64,000 nucleotides of DNA from Pseudomonas defluvii. GTDB lineage: Bacteria; Pseudomonadota; Gammaproteobacteria; Pseudomonadales; Pseudomonadaceae. The notes under the pieces are model-generated. The model had not been told where the DNA came from. It made no database searches and saw only the letters and a list, made by a program, of their open reading frames with translations. Location of the stretch: positions 1 through 64,000 of the forward strand of contig NZ_MBPN01000011.1 of assembly GCF_001695625.1 (NCBI RefSeq), read 5' to 3'. The position numbers and the translations under genes were made by a program. Below, one piece after another: positions 27,072 to 36,366 of the stretch (positions within the stretch are counted from its first letter, which is position 1; every line of letters starts with the position of its first letter).

Positions 27072-27354
27072 GAGCCTCTCCTGTTAGTCGTAGCTTTACC
27101 AACTATGACTCCGACATGGCGGCTGCATGCCGTCAGAGGGGCCCGGCGTCACTGATGACAGACTAGAAATAGCCGCTTTGATTCTTCAAGCGCTGTTTTT
27201 TTGCAAAGTGTATCCGTGGCGGATGATCGGTGGGTATACGGCACAGGAAGGCTTTCCAGGACCCAGGGGTACAGGGGCATTAGCGCCTAAATGCAGGGGG
27301 CAGTCAGATCGCTGCCTATACTCCAGACGAGCGAGCAAGCCTGGGGGTTGCACC

Positions 27355-27588
27355 ATGGATCTGACCGAGATGATGAAGGCGGGTGAGCAGCTTCTAAAAA
27401 GAGCCCTTGAGGCTGTTTGCGCGTATCACAAAGCTAGAGATTCTTCGACGCCACCTGAAGAGGTTGAGCGTCTTCGCCTGGAAGCCGAGTCGCTGATGCG
27501 GGCCGTGCAACACTACCAGCAGCGCGCACTGGGGGTATCTGGGAAGGGGCCGTATCCTTCGCCGCGCTCCGGATCTGCGGCATCGTAA
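27355..27588 (+). CDS. Small hypothetical helical protein
   Basis: A 77-residue, charged, helix-rich protein (LTEMMKAGEQLLKRALEAVCAYHKARD, then PPEEVERLRLEAESLMRAVQHYQQ) with a disordered Ser/Pro tail. No signal peptide, no known motif. The start ATG at 27355 follows a G-rich run (GGGGG) at suitable distance. Coding appearance is good but function is unknown. It precedes another small gene after 56 bases. Confidence 0.5.
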   Translation: MDLTEMMKAGEQLLKRALEAVCAYHKARDSSTPPEEVERLRLEAESLMRAVQHYQQRALGVSGKGPYPSPRSGSAAS

Positions 27589-27644
27589 CCAGGAATTATC
27601 AGCAGTTGCGAGGCTATAGTGTGGTGCTGATTAAGGGGATAACC

Positions 27645-27875
27645 ATGAAGTGCTTGATCTGTTCTGCAGACGCGCGGGAAGTGGACTCTGAAATGGATGG
27701 CATTGAGCTCGTATGCCCGGAGTGCGGGCACTTCGGGGTTTCATCCCTGATCATGAAGCAGAGGGCCATGCGGGCGTTTGATGTCGAGAGAACTCAGACG
27801 TTTCTTCATTGTGAGCGTGAAATCAACCCTGATCGAATACCGTTAATCAATAGCGAGACGGTCATTTGGGCGTAG
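27645..27875 (+). CDS. Small hypothetical zinc-finger-like protein
   Basis: A 76-residue protein with CLICSAD at residues 3-9 and VCPECGHFG near residue 25: two CxxC pairs that could hold one zinc. The rest is polar. AGGGG lies before the ATG at 27645. An earlier frame start at 27606 lacks a ribosome site. Function unknown. A second zinc-knuckle protein in an accessory region that also has the 47-residue ribbon upstream. Confidence 0.6.
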   Translation: MKCLICSADAREVDSEMDGIELVCPECGHFGVSSLIMKQRAMRAFDVERTQTFLHCEREINPDRIPLINSETVIWA

Positions 27876-27975
27876 CGTGGGACCGGTCGTCGAAAGATAA
27901 TCAAGCCGATGCTGGCTGGCTAGAATCTAGTGGGGGGATCACGTCAACGTAACCTGAAAAATCAGGAGGCTTACG

Positions 27976-28416
27976 ATGAACAGAGTACCCTCACTGGCAT
28001 TGCTGGTGACAGCCGTCTTGCTCTCAGGCGTGGCAACAGCGGGTGATCATCAGGTGGTCAACGTTGCTCTGAACGCCACTCAGTACAACACCGGCCATGT
28101 GGCATCAGCGTTGTTGTCGCCAACGACAGGAAACAGGACAGGGCTTTCGATTGTTTTGGGCGGGGTGCCAAGCGGTACGGCATTACCTGTGCACATCGAC
28201 ACGTACATCTATTCAGGGACGTGTGAGCGCATGGGGCCGAAGCCGGTCTATGAGATGAATCAGTCGATGACGACAAGGTCTATGTCGTCACCAATGCGGC
28301 TGTCCACCATAGCGCCTGTTTCACTCGCCGCGCTTCGCTCCGGTGGCTATGTCCTGGTCTTGAGGGCCGGCCCGATGGACGGGAGTGTCAATCTCTTCTG
28401 CGGCAACATCACATGA
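27976..28416 (+). CDS. Exported hypothetical protein
   Basis: A 146-residue protein with a clear signal peptide (LALLVTAVLLSGVATAG, cleavage near residue 23). The mature domain is beta-rich with two Cys (GTCERMG and LFCGN) that may form a disulfide in the periplasm. The core segment GLSIVLGGVPSGTALPVHIDTYIYSGTC is reminiscent of small exported beta-sandwich proteins but I cannot name a family. CAGGAGG lies close before the ATG. Confidence 0.6.
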   Translation: MNRVPSLALLVTAVLLSGVATAGDHQVVNVALNATQYNTGHVASALLSPTTGNRTGLSIVLGGVPSGTALPVHIDTYIYSGTCERMGPKPVYEMNQSMTTRSMSSPMRLSTIAPVSLAALRSGGYVLVLRAGPMDGSVNLFCGNIT

Positions 28417-28514
28417 TGCCTGAACCGGCAATCGCAATAACCTGATGCTGAACGGCAACGCTGTAACGCCGAATGCCTACCGCCAGTCTCCACACGCATT
28501 CAAGCCCTGGCGAG

Positions 28515-28544
28515 CAAAAAAAAGCCCGCTAGGGGAGGCGGGCT
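28515..28544 (-). terminator. Orphan factor-independent terminator, minus strand
   Basis: In the 326-base gap 28417-28742 AGCCCGC and GCGGGCT form a perfect 7-bp stem with an eight-base loop; read on the minus strand it is followed by eight or more T residues. No minus-strand gene lies to its right within reach, since the neighbours on both sides are on the plus strand. It may end a small RNA starting between 28560 and 28740, or serve as remnant. Confidence 0.8.
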
Positions 28545-28742
28545 GATGTGGAGTTTCCAAAGGAGCAGTTGCGACCTTAGGCGTTGGGCTGTGAAGGCTG
28601 CGTGAAAGTGATGTAATCGAAAAGTCAGCAGTCACGCCGTGGGCTAATAGTCGCTGCCGCCTATCCGCCCTTGCTAGACCTTTGGTGAGGTCACAACCCC
28701 GCCGCTTTGATCTAAAGTGCCGGCTTTTGCTCAAGGTGCGCC

Positions 28743-29078
28743 ATGCAGAAGACAGTCGTCGCCGCGATGATCAGCGTGCTCCTGGCGGGATGCTCATTGC
28801 CAGTGGCCCTCACGCCCAATTCCCCAACGATTTCAGAGCACTCGGCAAAGTCGCCTGACGACTATAGCGCGTGTGTCATGGGGCGCTGGCAGCAACAGCA
28901 GCATGCTCAGGTGGATCGCAAGGCGATCTCCAGAGGCTATGAGCTCAGCGTGTCAGGCAGCGTGACTGCCAGTGACTACCTTGAGGTTCATCGGCAAGGT
29001 GAGGGCAGCCTGATTTCCTTCTATGAGGGCGCGCCTTGGCATACGTCGGTTAAACGTGCTGTGTACGAGTGCCTGTAG
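28743..29078 (+). CDS. Small lipoprotein of unknown function
   Basis: A 111-residue protein with a lipoprotein signal peptide: MQKTVVAAMISVLLAGCS, the lipobox Cys at residue 17. With Ser at +2 it would be sent to the outer membrane. The mature part has a second and third Cys (SACVMGRW and YECL) likely bonded. The pattern (ACVMGRWQQQ ... GYELSV ... DYLEVHRQ) resembles small Pseudomonas lipoproteins of unknown role. Nothing else in the surroundings gives a hint. Confidence 0.7.
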   Translation: MQKTVVAAMISVLLAGCSLPVALTPNSPTISEHSAKSPDDYSACVMGRWQQQQHAQVDRKAISRGYELSVSGSVTASDYLEVHRQGEGSLISFYEGAPWHTSVKRAVYECL

Positions 29079-29279
29079 TTCCCCGTTTGCAAACCTCCGT
29101 CACGGATTGGCTTGCCTGAGGCGTGAAGGCACGTGTTAAGGGCGGGCTATGCTTGAAGTAAATAGCCCCTTTCGGCCTTGGTCAGGTTCAGCTCGCGTTC
29201 GAGGAGCAGGTCATCGATTCTTTACCGTTCTGGATTGTCTTCGTGAAAACCTGAGCCTCGTATCAGCAGGAGGGGCGCG

Positions 29280-29975
29280 GTGGGACGCTTGCAGCGCGTT
29301 GCGCGTAATGAACGGGGCCGGGATTTCGCGGTCGGTGATATTCACGGCCATTTTCGGCGGTTGGAGCAGGCACTGGCATTGATTGGCTTCGATGCCAGCA
29401 GGGACCGTCTGTTCAGCGTGGGCGATCTGGTCGATCGCGGGCCAGACAGCGAAGAGGCGCTTGCCTGGTTGCAGCGCCCTTGGTTCTTTGCCGTGCAGGG
29501 CAATCACGAGGCACTTGCCGTGGCCCATGTTCAAGGACAGTGGCTCGATGTTGAATTGTATCGGGCCAATGGTGGTGCCTGGTTCCTGGACAGCCCCGCC
29601 GCAGAGCAGTCCCGATATGCCGAGCAATTTGCCCGCTTGCCGCTGGCGTTGGAGATCGACACGCTTGCTGGCCCGGTCGGTGTGCTGCACGCCGACTGCC
29701 CGAGTCCCAGTTGGCAGACGTGGTGTGATCAACTGGCTGTCGGTCCGGTGAAAGCTGCGCAGGACATTTGCCAGTGGTCACGTCGGCGCTTGCAGCAGAA
29801 TGACCCGACACCTGTCGCGGGTTTGCGGGCGCTGATTGTCGGGCATACGCCAGGGCCATCAGTGCGGGTGCTCGGTAATGTCTGGCATATCGATACCGGC
29901 GGCTGGTTGAACGGGCATTTCTCTTTTCTGGAGTTGGCCACGCTTGACGTGAGGTCGGCCAGGCGAGAGTCTTGA
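29280..29975 (+). CDS. PPP-family serine/threonine-type phosphatase (PrpA/ApaH-like)
   Basis: A 231-residue metallophosphatase with the three PPP signatures: GDIHGH near residue 20, GDLVDRGPDS near 48 and GNHE near 75, plus a late GHTPG. The metal-binding Asp, His and Asn are all present. Members remove phosphate from proteins or split dinucleoside polyphosphates. The start is GTG at 29280 with AGGAGG six bases before it; no ATG fits. The LysE-type gene begins 17 bases after, so they may share a transcript. Confidence 0.87.
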   Translation: MGRLQRVARNERGRDFAVGDIHGHFRRLEQALALIGFDASRDRLFSVGDLVDRGPDSEEALAWLQRPWFFAVQGNHEALAVAHVQGQWLDVELYRANGGAWFLDSPAAEQSRYAEQFARLPLALEIDTLAGPVGVLHADCPSPSWQTWCDQLAVGPVKAAQDICQWSRRRLQQNDPTPVAGLRALIVGHTPGPSVRVLGNVWHIDTGGWLNGHFSFLELATLDVRSARRES

Positions 29976-29992
29976 GGTTTTTGGAGTGGCCC

Positions 29993-30619
29993 ATGGACCT
30001 TTCGAGCCTCTTGCTGTTTGTGCCCGCCTGCTTTGCCTTGAACATGGCGCCGGGGCCCAACAACCTGCTGTCCCTTAACAACGCCAGCCGCTACGGTCTG
30101 CGTACCGCTTGCGTGGCGGGTGCCGGTCGCCTGCTGGCCTTTGCCGGGATGATCGCCCTGGCCGCGACCGGGCTGGCCGTGGTCTTGCACGCCAGTGAAT
30201 ACCTGTTCCTGATGATCAAGGTGCTGGGGGCGGCCTACCTGTTCTACATTGCCTGGCAGCTCTGGCGGGCGCCGGTCGGGCAAGACGGCGTGGCCGTCGA
30301 GCGCGATGCCGGTACCCTGCGCCTGGCGCGTCAGGAGTTCTGGGTCGCAGCTGGCAACCCCAAGGCCATTTTGATCTTCACCGCGTTCCTGCCACAGTTC
30401 GTCAATGTGTCCAGCGACACTGCAGTCAGTGAACAGTTTGCGGTATTGGGTGGCTTGTTCCTGCTGCTGGAATGGCTGGCCATTGCTATTTATGCCTGGT
30501 TGGGGGCGTACATGCAGCGCTGGTTCAGCCAGCCGGCTCGGCGCCGGCTGTTCAACCGGGTCAGTGCGTCGTTGCTTGCCTGCGCAGGTGTTGGTCTGCT
30601 GGCTGCTCGCCGCGCGTGA
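29993..30619 (+). CDS. LysE-family amino-acid exporter
   Basis: A 208-residue membrane protein with about six segments, in the LysE/RhtB family. Signature: PACFALNMAPGPNNLLSLNNASRYG near the N terminus and QEFWVAAGNPKAILIFTAFLPQFV centrally. Family members export amino acids or related metabolites. GGAG lies nine bases before the ATG at 29993; an in-frame TTG at 29972 overlaps the previous stop. It converges with the autotransporter gene, six bases between stops. Confidence 0.88.
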   Translation: MDLSSLLLFVPACFALNMAPGPNNLLSLNNASRYGLRTACVAGAGRLLAFAGMIALAATGLAVVLHASEYLFLMIKVLGAAYLFYIAWQLWRAPVGQDGVAVERDAGTLRLARQEFWVAAGNPKAILIFTAFLPQFVNVSSDTAVSEQFAVLGGLFLLLEWLAIAIYAWLGAYMQRWFSQPARRRLFNRVSASLLACAGVGLLAARRA

Positions 30620-30625
30620 GGCCCG

Positions 30626-33061
30626 CTACCACCTCACACGCAGGCCGAGGTTGGCGCTGACCTGTTCCTGTTGGCGGCTGTCGAGGTTGTAGCCGTAATC
30701 CAGGCTGGCGTACACGCTGAGGGATGGGCTTGGCTGGGCGCTGAGGCCTGCGCCGACATCCATCCAGGTGCTTTTGTGATCTGTCTTGATCGCATCGGCA
30801 GCGTCGAAGCTGACGCTGTCGCGCCCGCCGAAGCTCTGCCAGATGTTACTGCGCAGGTAAGGTTGCACGGGTACTCGACCGGCCTGGAAATGGCCTTTAA
30901 GGCGTGCGCCCACGCGCGCGCTGATGTCGTGCTGGTTGTCGTAGCTGATCCGTGAGATCCCATCATTGGCACTGTGCAGGCTGACCGACTGGACGATCAG
31001 TTGCGCCTGCGGTTCCACCACCCAGCGGCTGTTCAGGGGCAATGGATAGCCGCTTTCCAGCGAGCCGGTAATCGTGTGGCCGTTCAGGTCCAATGTGACG
31101 CCGCGATCTGAGCGGGTGCGACCGTCCAGGTCGGTGTACTGCAGCACGCCATCCAGGTACCACCGTTGCGGGCCGACCAGCGTCCAATAGGCGCCTATGC
31201 TATCGCCATCCAGGCGCACGTCACCGACGTGATTGTCGGTGAAACCCAAGGCAAAACCGCTGATATCACCCGTGAGCCGGGCATGACCGAGGTACAGCCC
31301 CAGGTGGTGGCGGTAGCCGTCATTGTCGAGCGCGGCATACAGATCATGCCCCACCTGATAGCCGCGCAGATCGCCGTCAAGGCTCGGGGTAACCGTACCA
31401 GACCAACGTTGCCGCAGTTGATCACCAACAGTTCGCGCCCAACCGGCGGCAATCGGCCCGGTTTCGTTGAGCAGGTTCTGTTCACCCTGGCGCTCATGGA
31501 ACGTACTCAGGGTCAGGCGCGGCAGCAGTGCAGCTGAACGGCTTGCTGCCGCATACAGTGGCACCTCTGCGCGGTACAGGGGGATGCTCTCACCGGCGAT
31601 CGCTGTCGGTAATGCCGGGGTTCCAGGGGCCGCGACCGGCACACTCAGGGCTGGCGGCGCCTCACCCGGCTCCGCCGTTGTAACGGGGGCGATCACGCTC
31701 GAGCGCAGGTACCAGCTGTTCTCGCTGCCCGCCGTGACGCCGCCTTTGAACAGGTAGTACTCATACGCACCGGCAGACAGCGACGAGCCCAGGCGGAAGG
31801 CATCGGCGCTGCTGGTTGCGCCGGCTGTCGCCTCAACCACCTGTATCCCGTTTTGGGCAGTTTGCGCGCCAACGCCGTTCAGGTTGTTGACCTGCAAGGT
31901 TGTGGTGCCGGAAACGCTGCCTTCGCTGACGATCAAGCGGTCGGAATGGGCTGCATCGCTGGCCAGGACGCTGTTGAGTCTGAGAACTCCATTGAGCCCG
32001 ATGTAATCGCCGGTCAGTGTCAGGCGCCCTTGCGCATCGCTGCCACCACTCAGGTCGACCAGCCCTGCATTGTTCAGCGTGGCGTGCTGCCCGGCGGCCA
32101 GTGGCGCTACGGCGCCGCTGTGTGACAGCAACTGGCTGCTGGAATCGATGTTCAGCACGCCAGTGCCACGGTTTGTATCGCCCAGCAAGAGGGTATCGTT
32201 CAAGGTGAGCGCTGAGCCACTATTCAATGACACGGTCTCCCATCCCACATAACGAGCGCCGTTCTCCGGGCTGCTGGTGTCGAAGATCAGGTGGTCATTG
32301 CCATCGCCGCCATCAATCAGCCGGGTAGTGGCCAGATGTGTTTCATCAAGGTTGATCAGCAATGCCTGATCATCATCAGGGCCGGTTTGCACGCTGCCGC
32401 GGATTACACCGCCGTCTTTCCAGATGAAGCGGTCGCTACCGAAACTCAGCAGTACGTCGCCACCGACCTCGCCGCCGCTGATGGTCACGTTGTCGGCACC
32501 CCCGCTGAGACTGATGTTGCCGCCGATGTTGCCATTGCTGAGGAGTATCGTATCGTTGCCGAAGCCGGCCACCAGGTTGCCGTCGATGCTGCCCCCGGAC
32601 ATGTCGAACAGGTTGTCGTCCAGTTTCATGTTCACGCGGCCAATCCGGCCACCCGTCATGATGGCGTAGTCGCCATCCTCGAACGCGCCGACGATGCGCC
32701 CACCGCTCATGAGAAAGGTATCGAGGCCATCGCCTTGGGTGAGTGATTGGATCTGTCCTCCGTTCATGACGAAGGTGTCGATACCGCCCCCTTGGCCGAC
32801 GTTGCCCGCAATGGTGCCGGAATCAATCTGCACCCGATCACGTCCAGCGCCAAAGGTCACGTTGCCCGTAATACTGCCGGTGCCATCCGTGGGCATCAGC
32901 AGGCTGTTGTCGCCTGAGGTGTCGGACAGCGATGCAGCGATGCCACTGTCACACACGTAAGCATCGTCGCCACTCCCCGGGGCGAAGCTGCAGGCTGCAA
33001 AAGCGGCGTCACCCAACAGGGGCAAGGCCCCGAGGGTCATGAAGCAGCGAAATTTTCGCAT
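30626..33061 (-). CDS. Autotransporter with repeat-rich beta-helix passenger
   Basis: An 811-residue type Va autotransporter. Signal peptide near residues 1-22 (LGALPLLGDAAFA). The passenger to about residue 230 is made of ~20-residue Gly/Asp-rich repeats (for example DTFVMNGGQIQSLTQGDGL, DTFLMSGGRIVGAFEDGD), then a pertactin-like segment with GVLNID and LTGDYIG, an Ala/Pro-rich linker, and a C-terminal ~270-residue beta-barrel ending LGLRVRW. No protease triad or RGD is visible, so adhesion is more likely than enzymatic activity. Start at ATG 33061 with GAGG nine bases upstream; the upstream in-frame codon is TTG. Monocistronic. Confidence 0.9.
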   Translation of the reverse strand: MRKFRCFMTLGALPLLGDAAFAACSFAPGSGDDAYVCDSGIAASLSDTSGDNSLLMPTDGTGSITGNVTFGAGRDRVQIDSGTIAGNVGQGGGIDTFVMNGGQIQSLTQGDGLDTFLMSGGRIVGAFEDGDYAIMTGGRIGRVNMKLDDNLFDMSGGSIDGNLVAGFGNDTILLSNGNIGGNISLSGGADNVTISGGEVGGDVLLSFGSDRFIWKDGGVIRGSVQTGPDDDQALLINLDETHLATTRLIDGGDGNDHLIFDTSSPENGARYVGWETVSLNSGSALTLNDTLLLGDTNRGTGVLNIDSSSQLLSHSGAVAPLAAGQHATLNNAGLVDLSGGSDAQGRLTLTGDYIGLNGVLRLNSVLASDAAHSDRLIVSEGSVSGTTTLQVNNLNGVGAQTAQNGIQVVEATAGATSSADAFRLGSSLSAGAYEYYLFKGGVTAGSENSWYLRSSVIAPVTTAEPGEAPPALSVPVAAPGTPALPTAIAGESIPLYRAEVPLYAAASRSAALLPRLTLSTFHERQGEQNLLNETGPIAAGWARTVGDQLRQRWSGTVTPSLDGDLRGYQVGHDLYAALDNDGYRHHLGLYLGHARLTGDISGFALGFTDNHVGDVRLDGDSIGAYWTLVGPQRWYLDGVLQYTDLDGRTRSDRGVTLDLNGHTITGSLESGYPLPLNSRWVVEPQAQLIVQSVSLHSANDGISRISYDNQHDISARVGARLKGHFQAGRVPVQPYLRSNIWQSFGGRDSVSFDAADAIKTDHKSTWMDVGAGLSAQPSPSLSVYASLDYGYNLDSRQQEQVSANLGLRVRW

Positions 33062-33193
33062 GCTTGAGTACCTCAATGGCGCACGTCTGTGTGCTCCAAG
33101 GGGTATAACCCAATGGCCGAAACTGACAACTGACAGAAATGACAGGTGGTGAACGGTTACCGCGGCTCGCCGCTGGAGAAGCCCGGGCCGGGT

Positions 33194-33469
33194 TCAGTCG
33201 CGGAAGAACACCTGCACCAGGTGGTAACCGAATTTACTCTTGATCGGCCCGTGCACGGTGCGCAGGGGCTTCTTGAAAATGACCTGGTCAATTGCACCGA
33301 CCATCTGCCCGGGGCGCACTTCGCCCAAATCGCCGCCGCGCTTGCCGGAAGGGCAGGTGGAGAACTTTTTGGCCAGCACGTCAAAGGCTTCGCCCTTGGC
33401 AATGCGTTGCTTGAGTTGCTCGGCCTCTTCGGCGGTTTTTACCAGAATATGGCGGGCCTGTGCTTTCAT
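33194..33469 (-). CDS. Parvulin-type peptidyl-prolyl isomerase (PpiC-like)
   Basis: A 91-residue single-domain parvulin: ARHILVKTAEEAEQLKQRI, FSTCPSGKRGGDLGEV, and FGYHLVQV at the end. The active-site His, Cys and Phe/Met positions are as in E. coli PpiC. It catalyses cis-trans isomerisation of peptidyl-prolyl bonds in the cytoplasm (no signal peptide). It follows aacS by 39 bases on the same strand but has no clear functional link. A related copy lies near 43.7 kb. Confidence 0.9.
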   Translation of the reverse strand: MKAQARHILVKTAEEAEQLKQRIAKGEAFDVLAKKFSTCPSGKRGGDLGEVRPGQMVGAIDQVIFKKPLRTVHGPIKSKFGYHLVQVFFRD

Positions 33470-33508
33470 GGCTGTAGGTACCTCTGTGACGCCTGAGAAA
33501 AGCGCCGA

Positions 33509-35479
33509 TTATGCCTCATCGCGCAGCTCTGCGCGGTCGCGAAAATGTGCCAGTGCTTCGGGGTTGGCCAAGGCATCGGTATTTTTCACCGGCTGACCGT
33601 GAACCACATTACGTACTGCCAGTTCGACGATCTTGCCGCTGATGGTGCGTGGGATATCGCTGACCGCCACAATCACTGCGGGTACATGCCGTGGTGTCGT
33701 GTTGGCACGGATGGTCTGGCGGATGCGTGTTTGCAGGGCATCATCGAGGACGATACCGTCGCGCAGCCGGACGAACAGCACCACCCGAACATCGTCCTGC
33801 CAGTGTTGACCGATGGCGACGCTTTCCAGCACCTCGTCGATCTTTTCTACCTGACGGTAGATCTCAGCCGTACCGATGCGCACACCGCCGGGGTTGAGTA
33901 CGGCGTCGGAGCGGCCGTGGATGATAATGCCGCCGCTGGCTGTTTCCTCGGCATAGTCGCCCTGTGCCCACACACCGGGAAACTGGCTGAAGTAGGCCGC
34001 CTTGAAACGCTCGCCCTGCGGGTCGTTCCAGAACCCCAGGGGCATTGCCGGAAAGTGCCGGGTGCAGACCAGCTCGCCTTTTTCGCCAATCACCGGGTGG
34101 CCCTCATCGTCCCAGACCTCTACCGCCATGCCCAGGCTCTTGCACTGGATCTCGCCACGCCTCACGGGCAGGGTGGGGTTGCCGATCACGAAACAGGAGA
34201 CGATGTCGGTACCACCCGACATCGACACCAGATGCAGGTCCTGCTTGAACGCGCGGTACACGTAGTCATAGCTTTGCGGTGACAACGGCGAGCCGGTGGA
34301 CAGTAGCAGGCGCAAGCGCTCCAGGCGGTGGCTGAGTCGCGGTTGCAGGCCTTCATGCTCCAGTGCAGTCAGGTACTTTGCGCTGGTGCCGAACACGCTG
34401 ATTGACTCGCTGTCGATCAGGTCGAGCAGGCGCCCCGCGTCAGGGAACAGCGGCGAGCCATCGTAGAGCACCAGCGTCGCGCCCAGGGCCAGGCCGCTGA
34501 CCAGCCAGTTCCACATCATCCAGCCACAGGTGGTGTAGTAGAACAGGGTGTCGTCCGGGCCAAGGCTGTTGTGCAGGCCATGTTCCTTCAGGTGTTGCAG
34601 CAGCACACCGCCGGCCGAATGAACGATGCACTTGGGCACACCGGTAGTGCCACTGGAGTACAGGATGTAGAGCGGGTGGTCGAACGGCAGTGGCGTAAAT
34701 GTCGGTGTACCGCCTGGCTGATAGAAGTCGTCCCACAGGCTGACCTTGGCCGCGCAATGGAAGTCTGCGGTCTGCGTTTGCGTGCGGGTGTACGGCAGCA
34801 CCAGCACCTGCTCAAGGTTTGGCAACTGGGCCAGTACTTCGTTGATTTTATCGGTCTGGTCGATGTCTTTGCCGGCGTAGTGATAACCCGCGCAGACGAT
34901 CAGCAGTTTGGGTTCGATCTGGCCAAAGCGGTCGACAATGCCATGGGTACCGAACTCTGGCGAGGAGCACGACCAGACGGCGCCCAGGCTGGTGCAGGCG
35001 AGCATCGCCACCAGGGTTTGCCAGGTGTTAGGCAGACAGGCCGCGACACGGTCGCCGACACCGATACCGATCGCCTTGAAACTGCGCTGCAGCCCTGCAA
35101 CCTGGGCGGCCAGCTCCGTGTGGCTGAGGGTGAAACGGCTGCCGTCTTCGCGCAGAGACACCACGGCGCAGTTGTCACGGCGGAGGTCGTCGCGGCGCAA
35201 CAGGTGCTCGGCGAAATTCAGGGTCGCGCCGCTGAACCAGCGAGCATCGGGCATGTGTGGGCCTTCCTCGAGCACTTGCCGCGGTGGCTGATGCCAGCGC
35301 ACCTCGAACGTGTCGGCCAGGGCCTGCCAGAAGGCCTCGCGCTGCTCGATGCTCCAGCGGTGCAGGTCATGATAGTCGTCAAGGTGCACCCCATGGCGAC
35401 GGTTGATCTGCCGACGAAAGGCATCCATCGGGCTGGCCTGGATTTGCGCCTCGGTCGGGCGCCAGAGCACCTCGTTCAT
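33509..35479 (-). CDS. aacS: Acetoacetate-CoA ligase
   Basis: A 656-residue AMP-forming acyl-CoA synthetase. The adenylation motif YILYSSGTTGVPK, the GFWND and GDYAEETASGG core motifs, and the PRTISGK terminal Lys are present. Length and the N-terminal WRPTEAQ and ARWFSGATLNFAEHLL fit acetoacetyl-CoA synthetase. It activates acetoacetate, made from 3-hydroxybutyrate by the dehydrogenase encoded next, to acetoacetyl-CoA. AGGA lies seven bases before the ATG. It is third in the permease-dehydrogenase-ligase operon, 106 bases after bdhA. Confidence 0.9.
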   Translation of the reverse strand: MNEVLWRPTEAQIQASPMDAFRRQINRRHGVHLDDYHDLHRWSIEQREAFWQALADTFEVRWHQPPRQVLEEGPHMPDARWFSGATLNFAEHLLRRDDLRRDNCAVVSLREDGSRFTLSHTELAAQVAGLQRSFKAIGIGVGDRVAACLPNTWQTLVAMLACTSLGAVWSCSSPEFGTHGIVDRFGQIEPKLLIVCAGYHYAGKDIDQTDKINEVLAQLPNLEQVLVLPYTRTQTQTADFHCAAKVSLWDDFYQPGGTPTFTPLPFDHPLYILYSSGTTGVPKCIVHSAGGVLLQHLKEHGLHNSLGPDDTLFYYTTCGWMMWNWLVSGLALGATLVLYDGSPLFPDAGRLLDLIDSESISVFGTSAKYLTALEHEGLQPRLSHRLERLRLLLSTGSPLSPQSYDYVYRAFKQDLHLVSMSGGTDIVSCFVIGNPTLPVRRGEIQCKSLGMAVEVWDDEGHPVIGEKGELVCTRHFPAMPLGFWNDPQGERFKAAYFSQFPGVWAQGDYAEETASGGIIIHGRSDAVLNPGGVRIGTAEIYRQVEKIDEVLESVAIGQHWQDDVRVVLFVRLRDGIVLDDALQTRIRQTIRANTTPRHVPAVIVAVSDIPRTISGKIVELAVRNVVHGQPVKNTDALANPEALAHFRDRAELRDEA

Positions 35480-35585
35480 GCCATGTCCTCTTTGTTATCG
35501 TCCTGAGAACAGTGTATTCGCGAACCTCGGGGCTGACAGCCAGAATTGCTGTGTTGGCCGCAGCCCGCCCGGCAAAGCGCCTGCC

Positions 35586-36356
35586 TTACTGGGCCAGCCA
35601 GCCGCCGTCGATGTTCCAGGCGGCGCCGCGAACCTGGCTGCCAGCCTCACTACAGAGGAACGCTACCAGCTCACCCAGCTGTTCGGGGGTGACGAAGGCC
35701 AGTGACGGCTGCTTCTCTGCCAACAGGTCGTGTTGCGCCTGCTGCGGATCGATGCCACCTGCGGCGCGGTCGTCGATCTGCTTTTGCACCAGCGGCGTCA
35801 GCACCCAGCCAGGGCAGATAGCATTGCAGGTGATCGGGGTCGTGGCGGTTTCCAGCCCAACCACCTTGGTCAGCCCGATCACCCCGTGCTTGGCTGCAAC
35901 ATAGGCGGCTTTACCCACCGAGCCGACCTGGCCATGCACCGAGGCGATATTGATGATCCGCCCCCAGTTGCGTTGGCGCATGCCCGGCAGTGCCAGCCGC
36001 GTGCTATGGAACACGGCCGACAGGTTGAGCGCGATGATCGCGTCCCAGCGCTCGGTGGGGAAGGCCTCAACCGGCGCGACGTGCTGGATGCCGGCATTGT
36101 TGACCAGGATATCGACACCCCCGAACTCGCGGTTGGCATAGGCGAAGAGGTCTTCGATCTGCTGCACATCACTCAGGTCGGCGGGGTGGTGGCCCACGCG
36201 GGTGCCGTGACGGGCAACCTCGGCGATGGCCGCACTGGCGTCACCGAAGCCGTTGAGTATGAGGTTGGCACCGGCCTGGGCCAATACCTGCGCGATCCCC
36301 AGGCCAATACCACTGGTAGAGCCGGTCACCAATGCGGTCTTTCCGTTGAAGTTCAT
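35586..36356 (-). CDS. bdhA: 3-hydroxybutyrate dehydrogenase
   Basis: A 256-residue short-chain dehydrogenase. Cofactor motif TGSTSGIG near residues 11-18, NNAG near 88, catalytic Ser in INIASVHG and the YVAAK Tyr/Lys pair near 155-159. Residues VHGQVGSVGKAAYVAAKHGV and the late QAQHDLLAEKQPSLAFV match D-3-hydroxybutyrate dehydrogenase, which interconverts 3-hydroxybutyrate and acetoacetate with NAD. It lies ten bases after the permease, with GGAGC before the ATG. Confidence 0.92.
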   Translation of the reverse strand: MNFNGKTALVTGSTSGIGLGIAQVLAQAGANLILNGFGDASAAIAEVARHGTRVGHHPADLSDVQQIEDLFAYANREFGGVDILVNNAGIQHVAPVEAFPTERWDAIIALNLSAVFHSTRLALPGMRQRNWGRIINIASVHGQVGSVGKAAYVAAKHGVIGLTKVVGLETATTPITCNAICPGWVLTPLVQKQIDDRAAGGIDPQQAQHDLLAEKQPSLAFVTPEQLGELVAFLCSEAGSQVRGAAWNIDGGWLAQ

Positions 36357-36366
36357 GTTGTGCTCC

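Noticed and set aside
27072..27354. A yybP-ykoY manganese riboswitch before the terC/alx-like gene
   Set aside because: The conserved core sequences were not found in the leader on the minus strand.
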